Origin: Planctomycetota bacterium
Lineage (GTDB): Bacteria; Planctomycetota; UBA8742; UBA2392
DNA length: 50,286 nt
Direction of reading: 5' to 3'
NCBI GenBank assembly: GCA_019186845.1
Contig: JABARW010000037.1
Span: 1 to 50,286 of the forward strand
The notes below the pieces were generated by a model. It did no database searches and had not been told where the DNA came from. It was given only the letters and a program-made list of their open reading frames with translations. Shown piece after piece: positions 16,731 to 24,954 of this stretch; within the stretch, counting starts at the first letter, position 1; each line of letters opens with the position of its first letter. A program made the position numbers and the translations under genes.

Positions 16731-19700
16731 AGCGCAGGGTCTCGGGCAACTTGAGTTCAGAGAAGAGCGCGGGTTCAAAAGCCACGCCGGAGCCAAACTC
16801 GAACTCGGCATAGGCCATGAAGCTCAAGGTCCGCGTCCCCAGCATCTGCGTGAAAACCCAGGCGCACTTGACGCGCCGCTCGCCCACCGGGGTTCGTTTG
16901 GCCTCGCTGAACAGCCTGACGATTCCCCACTTCTGCGCCGGATAGGACCGGTTCAGCCAGAGGGACTGGCCCACGCGGGCCTGAACGCGCACCCCCGGGG
17001 CCATGGACTCCGTCCAGGCAAACTCGGCGGCCTTCGTGCCCAGGTCGGTGTAGGTGACGGACTTGTCGCCCAGCGTGAATCCCACGTCCGCCACGCCTTC
17101 CCCCCGGTCAAACACGACCGAAAAGGGCACTCGCGCGGTTTCCCCCCCGTCGAAAAGCGAGTCCCGCAGCCTCGCGGCACGCTCAAGGGCCGCGCTGAAC
17201 TCGGGGCCGTACTCCAGCAGGGACCGCCCATTGACCGACTTGGCGCGGAGCTTCTCGAACACGGCCACGGCCGCCCAGAGAGTGCCGTTCACGGGATTGA
17301 GCAGGCGCGAGACCGCCCCGACGGCAGCCTCGCTCACGCTCTCAGCGTTGAACGGATAGTAGGGAGCGAGGTCCAGGCGCCACGAAGCGGCCACGCTCGT
17401 GCGCCACACGTCGCCGGCCTCGGCCAGAGCCGCTTCGCGCAGCTCGCGGATCACACCCTCCAGCAGGGCGGACAGCACAGCACCCATGCGGTCTTTGGAT
17501 TCGCGCGGAGCCACCGCCGCCACGTCATCAAGGCCGCGAGCCACGTCGTTGAACGTTCCAAGCAGGGCGTCAAGTTTGCCCTGGGCCAGATACTCCATCA
17601 GATGGGAGCCCGCATTGGTGCTCTGGAGCATGGGCTCCAGCGCCGCATGGATGGCCCTGAGGTGGTTGAGGGTAGTCTCCAGCCACTTCAGATCGTCGCC
17701 GCTGACGTTGCGCCGCGTTCCGTTTTTCAGCAGCAGCGTGCGCCCCGCGCGCAAAGACACCATGAGTTCGCGCATGGCCGAGTCCGGTCCCGTCAGGCTC
17801 TTGAGCCCCTGAGCGCAATCGCTCAACGAGGCGAAATCGGCCACGGTGAAAGACGCCTGGGCGTCATCCCAGGCCCGGGCGTAGGCGTCGGCGTAATAGT
17901 CCGTCAGAGAAGCCTCAATACTCCAGGCCGGCTTGTTTTCTCCCAGCGCGGCATAGCGCCTGGCAATCTCCTGCGCCCGCGATGCCATGGCGGGCGCCAC
18001 GTAGGTGTCGTAGCCGCGCTGGGTGTAGATGCCGGGCACCGCCTGACCCAATGCCAGGCAACTGCGGCCCGGAGAAGCGACGAGGTCTTGCAGGTTCAGT
18101 GCGGGAAGATCTGCGGGTGCTTCGCGCATGACATCGGCAAAGGCAGCCTCGATCCAGAGGGCGCCGCGCAGTTCCCGGTCCACGACCTCCAGCAGGCCGC
18201 TGTCCACGCGCGCCAGGCAAGACGCCAGCTCCGCCGGCCGGGCCAGGAGATAATCCGACTGCCGGAAAAGCACCTCGCGCATTGCCGCCTCGGGGGCCAG
18301 CGCCGCCAGGGCGCGCTCCAATTCGGGGCGCAGGGCCTCCGCCTTGAGGTCACCGCGACCGGCCAAGGCGCGCAGGGCCACAAACGCGGCCAGCATGCGG
18401 TCGTAATCGGCGATGGATCGGACACGTTGATCCCGCAGCCGGTGGATTTCCTCCGCCAGGAAATCGGCCGCGGGCTGTATCACCCGGGCGCGCAAGGCCT
18501 GATGGTACTCCTGTCGCGTCTCGCCCACGGCGCGGCCCTCGGGGTCCCCGTTGAATACGAAGAGGCGGGTCACGGGCGAGCGGTTGGCCTCAGCCTGCTG
18601 CAGGGCTTCGCGCAAGGCATCCATGCGCGCAAAGGGGTCCTGCAGGGCCCGCGCCTGCGCCAGCGCAACGATGTTCTGGCGGCGCTCGCTGAAGGCAAGG
18701 GCCATGCCCGCTGAGACCATCAGGGCCAGCAGCAGGGAGGCCGCGGCCAGCAACGTGGTCAGGGCGCGCCGGCGCCGCGATTCCTTGAAGGAAAGCCGCG
18801 CCAGATAACGATCGGGCGGCAGCACGTCGGCAAAAATCTGAGAAACGAAGAACGCGGCCTTCTCGGCGGGAGCGGGAAGTTGCTCCACGCGCTCAGACAC
18901 CAGGTCGTGCAGGGGTCCGCCCTGGGTGGCGCTGGTGAAGTAGAAGCCGCGCAGAAGTCCGGTTTCGATAAAGGGGTTGGGCCTGAAAACGGGGCCCAGC
19001 ACCTCGCCCATGCGGCGCTGGGCCAGAAAGAACTGGCGGGGAAAGAGCGCCATGCCTTCCTTGGCCGCCCCGGGCAGGTCCTGGGCCAGGGAGGCCAGAA
19101 CCTGAAGGCGCAAAGGCTCGCTCAGGCGGTTGCACTCGTCATGGAAGATGGTGCGGTAGTTGCGGTTTTCATCAACGGCAAAGGGAAGCGTGGCGCCAAA
19201 GGCCTGGCGACGCCCCTCCTCGGCCAGATTCGAGAACGCGGCGTCAAAGCCCTTGACGCAGTCGCACTTGCTGAAAACCACATAGACGGGAAACACCCAG
19301 CGGCACTGGCTGCTGAGTTCATCGAGGCGGTCGCGGATGTTCTTGGCCCAGGGTTCCAGTTCGTCGTTCTTGAGCGCGAGAATCTCGGGCAGGGGAATGA
19401 CAACCAGTACCCCGGAGACAGGCGCCTGGGCTCGCGTTTGCCTCAAAGCGCTGACAAAGGCCGGCCACTCAAAGGGAGAACCGGCATCGGAGATGTAGCG
19501 TCCGGGCACATCCAGAAACACGCCCTGGCTCGAGACCCACCAGTCAAGGTCGCGCGTGGTGCCCGCCTCGGAGACCGGTTTGCGCACGCGGCCCAGGGTC
19601 GCGAAGTTCTGGCCTGAAGTCTCCAGCAGCATGCTCTTGCCGGCGTTGGCCGGGCCGATGACGAGATACCAAGGAAGCTGGGTAATCGCCTGCTCTCCCT

Positions 19701-20037
19701 GCTCCGACAGGCGCAGGGCCGCCACACCTTCGCGAAGCAGGGAAGCGATTTCCTGCTGTTTGGCCTTGCGCTCGCCCAGGGTGGCATCGGCGTCTTCGGC
19801 CGCCAGTTCCATGAACTTCGAGGTCAATTTGCGGGCCTGCCGGCGCGCCATGATGCGGCGCGCCGCGTAAATCGCGAGGCCCGCGAACACGATGCCCGCC
19901 ATCAACGCCTGGCTCAGGCGTGGCTCCAGCTCAAAGTAATCGCCGCCGATGAAGACCATCAGCATCAGCAGCACAATCACCGCCAGTCCGATACCGCCTT
20001 CCTTGATGAACGCTGAAGTCAGGGCGCGCAGGTTCAT
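16729..20037 (-). CDS. tssM: Type VI secretion inner-membrane protein TssM (IcmF)
   Basis: This 1102-residue protein has two N-terminal membrane helices (about 13-31 and 42-60) and a cytosolic GTPase-like domain with P-loop GPANAGKS (128-135) and VFLDVPGRY. A third membrane helix lies near 425-445, followed by a large periplasmic part of about 650 residues. This is the order of IcmF/TssM, which with TssL and TssJ forms the trans-envelope complex of type VI secretion. Its ATG overlaps the tssL stop (ATGA), so the pair is coupled. No sheath (TssB/C), baseplate, TssJ, ClpV, Hcp or VgrG gene is in the window. The upstream neighbours are glutamine or amide enzymes. The start is the ATG at 20037. 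Confidence 0.92.
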   Translation of the reverse strand: MNLRALTSAFIKEGGIGLAVIVLLMLMVFIGGDYFELEPRLSQALMAGIVFAGLAIYAARRIMARRQARKLTSKFMELAAEDADATLGERKAKQQEIASLLREGVAALRLSEQGEQAITQLPWYLVIGPANAGKSMLLETSGQNFATLGRVRKPVSEAGTTRDLDWWVSSQGVFLDVPGRYISDAGSPFEWPAFVSALRQTRAQAPVSGVLVVIPLPEILALKNDELEPWAKNIRDRLDELSSQCRWVFPVYVVFSKCDCVKGFDAAFSNLAEEGRRQAFGATLPFAVDENRNYRTIFHDECNRLSEPLRLQVLASLAQDLPGAAKEGMALFPRQFFLAQRRMGEVLGPVFRPNPFIETGLLRGFYFTSATQGGPLHDLVSERVEQLPAPAEKAAFFVSQIFADVLPPDRYLARLSFKESRRRRALTTLLAAASLLLALMVSAGMALAFSERRQNIVALAQARALQDPFARMDALREALQQAEANRSPVTRLFVFNGDPEGRAVGETRQEYHQALRARVIQPAADFLAEEIHRLRDQRVRSIADYDRMLAAFVALRALAGRGDLKAEALRPELERALAALAPEAAMREVLFRQSDYLLARPAELASCLARVDSGLLEVVDRELRGALWIEAAFADVMREAPADLPALNLQDLVASPGRSCLALGQAVPGIYTQRGYDTYVAPAMASRAQEIARRYAALGENKPAWSIEASLTDYYADAYARAWDDAQASFTVADFASLSDCAQGLKSLTGPDSAMRELMVSLRAGRTLLLKNGTRRNVSGDDLKWLETTLNHLRAIHAALEPMLQSTNAGSHLMEYLAQGKLDALLGTFNDVARGLDDVAAVAPRESKDRMGAVLSALLEGVIRELREAALAEAGDVWRTSVAASWRLDLAPYYPFNAESVSEAAVGAVSRLLNPVNGTLWAAVAVFEKLRAKSVNGRSLLEYGPEFSAALERAARLRDSLFDGGETARVPFSVVFDRGEGVADVGFTLGDKSVTYTDLGTKAAEFAWTESMAPGVRVQARVGQSLWLNRSYPAQKWGIVRLFSEAKRTPVGERRVKCAWVFTQMLGTRTLSFMAYAEFEFGSGVAFEPALFSELKLPETLR

Positions 20038-20675
20038 GCCGCCGTCCCCAGGGCCCACGACAGCGCGGCATAGAGCGCGCCCACGGCCAGCAGGCAAAGC
20101 GCCGGCACGAGCCAGAAGGGGCGCGGGGAGCGCGGCTTGGGCAGGGGGTCAGGCGAGGTCACCTGCACGCTCAGGGGGCGCGCCGCTTCGCCGCAGAGTT
20201 CGCGGCTGATGCCGTCCATGAGGGCCTTGCGCTGCTCGAGGCCCCGGGTGTCGGAGAACCGGCCCAGAAAGCCCAGGGCCAGGCAGATGTAGAACACCTC
20301 GAGCAGGTCGCGACGACGCGTCTCCGAAGAGTGACGGTAGGTCTCAAGGCGCTGGTAGAAGTTCTCGCCGGCGGCCCCGTCGCCGTAATAATCGACGCAA
20401 AGCGGCGCCCAGCCCCCGCGGCAGGGCCAGGCCGACGACATCACGATTTCGTCGATCTGCGCGCAGAGCGCGTACTTGGCCTGCTGGAGATCCGCCTGGT
20501 CCACCTGCGCCAGCTTGGCCTGCTTGTCCAGCAGTCGAAACAGGCTGCTGACCTTGCTCTTGACGGCTTCAGCGCGGCCGGGGTCGCCGCCGCGGCGCAG
20601 CTCCAGCGCATAGTTCCACACCTCGGTGCAGAGGTCGGGCAGCCGCGTCTTGACCGAAATGAAGGTGGAAAGCAT
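20034..20675 (-). CDS. tssL: Type VI secretion inner-membrane protein TssL (DotU)
   Basis: This 213-residue protein has a helical cytosolic DotU domain (about 1-160) with the conserved YALCAQIDEIVM and a GENFYQRLE segment. A Pro-rich linker and a single C-terminal membrane helix (about 187-208) follow. There is no peptidoglycan-binding extension. It forms the membrane complex with TssM, whose start overlaps its stop. It begins 18 nt after the glutaminase gene, so read-through from that operon is likely. A TATATT hexamer 6 nt before its ATG suggests an additional internal leaderless promoter. No Shine-Dalgarno is visible. Confidence 0.92.
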   Translation of the reverse strand: MLSTFISVKTRLPDLCTEVWNYALELRRGGDPGRAEAVKSKVSSLFRLLDKQAKLAQVDQADLQQAKYALCAQIDEIVMSSAWPCRGGWAPLCVDYYGDGAAGENFYQRLETYRHSSETRRRDLLEVFYICLALGFLGRFSDTRGLEQRKALMDGISRELCGEAARPLSVQVTSPDPLPKPRSPRPFWLVPALCLLAVGALYAALSWALGTAA

Positions 20676-20681
20676 GGGCGA

Positions 20682-20687
20682 AATATA
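20682..20687 (-). promoter_or_regulatory. Candidate -10 box for a leaderless tssL transcript
   Basis: TATATT on the minus strand ends 6 nt before the tssL ATG (20675), exactly the spacing seen for the clpS pair and the ABC permease. No clear -35 is seen, and the site abuts the glutaminase stop codon. Confidence 0.35.
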
Positions 20688-20693
20688 GCCGCG

Positions 20694-22637
20694 TCAGGCA
20701 AATAAACCCACCTTCAGGGCCGCCGAAATGTCGCGCAGGGCAAGCGCGCCGCGCACGCTGGTGCCCTTGGCATCGACGGGGGGCGAGAGCGCGGCCACTG
20801 CGAACCGGCCGGGAACGACGGCCACCAGCCCGCCCGAGATGCCGCTTTTCGCCGGCATACCCACATCAAACGCGAACTGCCCCGAGCCGTCGTGCAGGCC
20901 GCACATGTACATGAGCGCGAGCACGCGCTTGACGTGGTCGGCGTCCAGCGCCACCTGCCCGCCTCGCGGGTTCACGCCGCCGGCGGCCAGCGTCGCGCCC
21001 ATGCGCGCGAGCTGCCGGCAATTCACGCTTACACTGCATTGCTGGAAGTAGAGCTCCAGCGCCGCCTCTTCGTCGTCAATCACGTTGAAGTTGCGCAGCA
21101 GGCAGGCGATGGCCTTGTTGCGTTCTCCGGCCTGGCGCTCGGCCAGCAGGACCTGCAGGTCCACGCGCAGCTTCTCCTCGCCCGCAAAGCGGCCCATACC
21201 TTCGAGCACGTGATTGAGGCGCGCTGTGGCGCCCTGGCCGGGAATCGTCGAACAGATGGCAATGGCCCCCGCATTACTGAGCGGGTTGAAGGGGCGCTGC
21301 GTGCGCGGGTCAAAAATGATCGCGTTGAACGGGTTGCCGCTGGGCTCAAAGCCCACCTTCGCGTGCACGGCATCCTTGCCCCTAGCCTGCAGGGCCAGGC
21401 TGTACGTGAACACGTTGGCGGCGGCCTGCAACGTAAACGGCACGTCCACGTCGCCCTGCGCCGCCTCCTCGCCCCTTACCGTGCACAGCGCCAGGCCGAA
21501 CAGCCGCGCGTCACTCTGGGCCAGCTGCGGAATGTACGAAGCATTGGCCCCGCCGGACTCACCGCGCCGGCGGCGATGCACCTCGGCCAGCAGCGTGTCC
21601 AGGCGCGCGGGGGCCGCGCGCCTGGAAGACCGCGCCGAGACGGCGGCCTGCCGCGCCGAGGGACGCAAGGCATGCGGCGCATCAAAGGCGTGCAGTCCCA
21701 GGGTTTGTGAAAGCTCGCGCAGGGCCGCCAGCCCGCGCAGGCTGTTGCCGCGCTCGTCCAGCGGGGGCGAGAAGCAGGCCAGCCCGGCTTTGCCCTGGGC
21801 CACGGCCAGGATGCCGCCGCAGACGCCGCTCTTGGCCGGAATGCCGGCCTCAAATGCAAACTGCCCCGCGAAGTCATAGAGGCCGCAGGTCAGCATCACG
21901 TTCAACACGTGAGTCACGGCCTCCGCCGGCAGCACGCGCTCGCCCGTGAGCGGGTTGACACCCTGGTTGGCCAGGGTGGCGGCCATCACGGCGAGATCGC
22001 GGCAACTGACCAGCACGGAACACTGCTGAAAGTAGAGTTCGAGCGTGCGGTCGATGTCGCCGCGCAGCATCCCGAAGTGCTTCATCAGGTGGGCAATGGC
22101 CCGGTTACGGTGTCCGCTGGCAGCCTCGGACAGGTAAACCGGCAGGTCCACCTGCATGGACTTGCGGCCCGCGGCCGCGGCAAACAGGTCCAGCAGCCGC
22201 TGAAGCGGCGGCTTGCCCTCGCGGGCTTCAATCAGGCTCGTGACGGCAATGGCCCCCGCGTTGATCATGGGGTTGTGGGGCCGGTTGGTGCTCTGCTCGA
22301 GCCGGATGATGGAGTTGAAGCTGTCTCCCGTCGGCTCCACCCCGACGCGGCGGTGCACGGCCTCCACGCCGTGATCGGCCAGTGCCAGCCCGTAGACAAA
22401 GGGCTTGCTGATGGACTGGATCGTGAACTCGAGAGCAGCGTCGCCGAGCTCGCACAGGACGCCGTCTTGCGTGCAGGCTGCCAAGGCCAGGCTGGCGGGG
22501 TCTGCCTTGGCCAGCTCAGGAATGTAGTCGGCGACGCGCCCGCCGCGCAGCTGCCGGGCAGCGCCCAGGGCGGAGGCCAGGGCCGCCTGCATTTTCGATT
22601 TCTGCGCGCGAAGCATGGCGGCGTCAGCTTTCGTCAT
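20694..22637 (-). CDS. glsA: Tandem double glutaminase, second half catalytically degenerate
   Basis: This 647-residue protein is two serine-dependent glutaminases (L-glutamine to L-glutamate and ammonia) end to end, joined by an Ala/Arg-rich linker (about 310-355). The first half is complete: DYIPEL, the S75-I-S-K78 catalytic SxxK, NPMINAGAI, LELYFQQCS and Y254 in CGLYDFAG. The second half keeps SYIPQL, NPLSNAGAI, the Glu/Asn segment and LELYFQQCS. However, its SxxK has become A405-A-A-N408 and the late tyrosine has become H582, so it should be inactive. The family normally has one domain of about 310 residues. The start overlaps the upstream amidotransferase-transglutaminase gene by 14 nt, and tssL follows after 18 nt. 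Confidence 0.93.
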   Translation of the reverse strand: MTKADAAMLRAQKSKMQAALASALGAARQLRGGRVADYIPELAKADPASLALAACTQDGVLCELGDAALEFTIQSISKPFVYGLALADHGVEAVHRRVGVEPTGDSFNSIIRLEQSTNRPHNPMINAGAIAVTSLIEAREGKPPLQRLLDLFAAAAGRKSMQVDLPVYLSEAASGHRNRAIAHLMKHFGMLRGDIDRTLELYFQQCSVLVSCRDLAVMAATLANQGVNPLTGERVLPAEAVTHVLNVMLTCGLYDFAGQFAFEAGIPAKSGVCGGILAVAQGKAGLACFSPPLDERGNSLRGLAALRELSQTLGLHAFDAPHALRPSARQAAVSARSSRRAAPARLDTLLAEVHRRRRGESGGANASYIPQLAQSDARLFGLALCTVRGEEAAQGDVDVPFTLQAAANVFTYSLALQARGKDAVHAKVGFEPSGNPFNAIIFDPRTQRPFNPLSNAGAIAICSTIPGQGATARLNHVLEGMGRFAGEEKLRVDLQVLLAERQAGERNKAIACLLRNFNVIDDEEAALELYFQQCSVSVNCRQLARMGATLAAGGVNPRGGQVALDADHVKRVLALMYMCGLHDGSGQFAFDVGMPAKSGISGGLVAVVPGRFAVAALSPPVDAKGTSVRGALALRDISAALKVGLFA

Positions 22638-24486
22638 TGGCCGCAAGCTCTGCCAGGTCTGACTCTTGGGCCACCTCGACCTTCACGTTCACGCTCAGGG
22701 TCTCCGGCCCACCCCCGGCATAGATGGTGCCGCTGGTGGGCGTGGCATCGAGGTAGTTGCGGCCGCAGGCCACGCGAACGTGGTCGCTTCCGACCACGCA
22801 GCCGTTGGTGGGGTCAAAGCCGCGCCAGCCGACCCAGGGCAGGTAGAGTTCCGCCCAGGCGTGGCTGGCTTCGCTCTGGACCTTGTTGGCGTAGTTGGCG
22901 CCGGTGTAGATGTAGCCGACGCGATAGCGCGCGGGAATACTCAACAGCCGAGCGAGGCAGATGAGCAGGTTGGCGAAATCCTGACAGACGCCCTTGCGCT
23001 GCGTGTAAACCTCAAAGGGCGTGGTTTCGTTGCGGGTGCTGCCCGAGACATAGCGGAAGTCGCGGTAGATCGTCATGTTCATGTCGACCAGCGTCTCCAG
23101 CAGGTCGAAGTTCTGGCGCTCAACGAAACTCATCGCAAAGTCGGACAGCTCGGCGAGCTGGGTCTCGGGCAATTCCGGAGGCAGCAGATAGGGCATCATC
23201 ATCTGGCGCTGCCAGGGCATCCAGACCAGCGGAATAGTCAGGCGACGCGACGGCGAGCGCTGCAGCGACAGCCCCGCGCCGTTCACCCGCACCAGGGAGC
23301 GCGAGACAATGCGCATCTCCTTGAAGGGGCTTTCAACTTCCAGGTTGGTGGCGGCGTTGCCGAACACGTCTTCAAACTCGCGGCGCAAGCCGTCCACGTT
23401 GATGCCGAGCTTGTGACTGATGAGCTGCTGCACGGGGTCCACCACGGGTTTGAGGCGAAACACGTGCGTCGAGCGCTCGACGGGCGTGTCATAGCGGTAG
23501 ACCGTTTCGTGCAACACGTCAAACACCCGCTGCTCGGTGGCCACGGCGCGCAGACGTCCTGAGTGGGGCCGGCCCCGCGTGTGCGGCTTGCGTGCCGCGC
23601 CCTGCGCCCCTACGGGCACCTGCACCTTGCCCGTGGCCTTGGAGACGCGGATGGATGTGTCGCCCGCTCCCACCACACCCTGCAGCGCGGCACCCTGGCT
23701 GTTCCAGACCATGGACCCGCGGCGCAGCACCAGCATCTGGCCGCCCTCCATGGCCTTCCAGCCTTCGTCTCCGGCCAGGGGCCTGGTGCTGACCACGACG
23801 ACCGTGCGGTTAGTGTCCATTTCGTCGGAGAAATCGAGCAGCACCTCGTCGTTCTCCAGCTTGAAACTTGCGTGGGGCGGCAGGCGCCTTGTCCAGTGAA
23901 GGCCGTTGAAGCGGTCTTTGTCGTGGTACACCACGAGGTCCTGCCCGTCGGAGAGCAGAAAGTTGGCCGTGCCGTGCCGGTTCAGTTCGCCGAACCAGGC
24001 ATAGAGCTTGTGCCAGCCGATGTCCGCCAGGCAGCGCGCGCCCATGCCCCGCACCTGGGACAGCAGCCAGCAGAACACGTGCTCGGTGTCGGTCAGCCCG
24101 ATGGGCTCAAAAGGCGACTGGACCTCGAGCGGAAACGTCGCGTCGAGGTCGCCGACCAGATCCCCGTTGTGGGCCATGATCCAGTCGCGGCCGGCGTAAC
24201 TGCGCTCAAAGGGATGGGTGTCCTGCTGGGTGATGCGTTGGGCTGCGCCGCGGATATGGCAGACAAACACGCAGCTCTGGAAGCGCTCCCAGTCCCGCAG
24301 CACCTTGGTCATGGCGTTTTCGCCGATGCTGGTGGGGTCCTTGATCACAACCGCCGCGTTGTCGCCGCGCGGATACCAGGCAAAACCCCAGCCAAAGGGC
24401 TGGTCCGCGGTCTGGCGCCGCTCGGGCTTGAGGGTAATGGACGGCGAAGCCAGGCCGTCAAAAGACATCGCTAGAAGTTGACTCAA
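22624..24486 (-). CDS. Class II glutamine amidotransferase-transglutaminase fusion
   Basis: This 620-residue protein is read from TTG 24486, which has GGAG 5 nt upstream. The N-terminal half (about 1-265) is a class II amidotransferase (Ntn) domain: QLLAMSF at the N-terminus, GWGFAWYP, CHIRGA and AHNGDL. The residue that should be the Cys2 nucleophile is Ser2. The C-terminal half is a bacterial transglutaminase-like module: a beta-rich N-part (about 315-420), then the papain-like core with C501 (GVCQDFAN), H542 (SHAWAEL) and D558 (FDPTNG). This suggests amide transfer or hydrolysis coupled to a peptide- or glutamine-directed cysteine enzyme. No signal peptide is seen, so it is probably cytosolic. 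It lies between a lipoprotein gene and the double glutaminase. Confidence 0.85.
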   Translation of the reverse strand: MSQLLAMSFDGLASPSITLKPERRQTADQPFGWGFAWYPRGDNAAVVIKDPTSIGENAMTKVLRDWERFQSCVFVCHIRGAAQRITQQDTHPFERSYAGRDWIMAHNGDLVGDLDATFPLEVQSPFEPIGLTDTEHVFCWLLSQVRGMGARCLADIGWHKLYAWFGELNRHGTANFLLSDGQDLVVYHDKDRFNGLHWTRRLPPHASFKLENDEVLLDFSDEMDTNRTVVVVSTRPLAGDEGWKAMEGGQMLVLRRGSMVWNSQGAALQGVVGAGDTSIRVSKATGKVQVPVGAQGAARKPHTRGRPHSGRLRAVATEQRVFDVLHETVYRYDTPVERSTHVFRLKPVVDPVQQLISHKLGINVDGLRREFEDVFGNAATNLEVESPFKEMRIVSRSLVRVNGAGLSLQRSPSRRLTIPLVWMPWQRQMMMPYLLPPELPETQLAELSDFAMSFVERQNFDLLETLVDMNMTIYRDFRYVSGSTRNETTPFEVYTQRKGVCQDFANLLICLARLLSIPARYRVGYIYTGANYANKVQSEASHAWAELYLPWVGWRGFDPTNGCVVGSDHVRVACGRNYLDATPTSGTIYAGGGPETLSVNVKVEVAQESDLAELAANDES

Positions 24487-24525
24487 GGAAACTCCGGGAG
24501 ATACAGCCTGGGTGTGCAATCAAGC

Positions 24526-24954
24526 TCAGCGAATGAGCACTTCCTCGCTGATGTAGTTGGGCTGGTTGAGCTGGCCCGCGGTAATCAGGAACTTGCCGCC
24601 GCCCATGTAGGCAATGGCGTAGTCCGAGGCCTTGTACCACTGGCCGTTGAAGCCCTGAACGCTGGCAAAGCCAAGCTTCTGGGCCGTGGCCTCGCTCAGA
24701 GTACCGCTGACGTCCCGCGACAGCTTGTTGAGGTCGCGATTGTAGGGCGTCACCGAACGGCTCTGAAGCGCAGCCTTGAGCTGCCCGATGTTCTGGATGG
24801 CCTCGGCCTTCTGCGCCTCGCTGATGCTCGACATGGGAATAATCCCGCTGGAGGGCGCGGGGCGCGGCTGGGGCGCCGGAGCAGGATCATCAGTGCAGGC
24901 CACACCGTAGAGCGAGAGGCCAAAGGACAGTACCAGCAGGGCGGCGATACGCAT
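24526..24954 (-). CDS. Small lipoprotein, unknown
   Basis: This 142-residue protein has a signal peptide ending in a lipobox (GVAC, Cys20), a Pro/Ala-rich linker and a compact C-terminal domain of about 100 residues with several Tyr-rich strands. I recognise no family. Its ATG overlaps the stop of the upstream secreted-protein gene by 1 nt, and the amidotransferase-transglutaminase gene follows 39 nt downstream, so it sits inside the operon. It might take the place of a TssJ-type lipoprotein next to TssL/TssM, but no sequence feature supports that beyond context. Confidence 0.72.
   Translation of the reverse strand: MRIAALLVLSFGLSLYGVACTDDPAPAPQPRPAPSSGIIPMSSISEAQKAEAIQNIGQLKAALQSRSVTPYNRDLNKLSRDVSGTLSEATAQKLGFASVQGFNGQWYKASDYAIAYMGGGKFLITAGQLNQPNYISEEVLIR

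Noticed and set aside
16729..20675. A complete type VI secretion system
   Set aside because: Only TssL and TssM are present; no sheath, tube, spike, baseplate or ClpV gene is found in the window.
23563..24474. Plus-strand frame of about 300 codons opposite the amidotransferase domain
   Set aside because: Antisense shadow; the minus strand carries clear class II amidotransferase motifs over the same bases.
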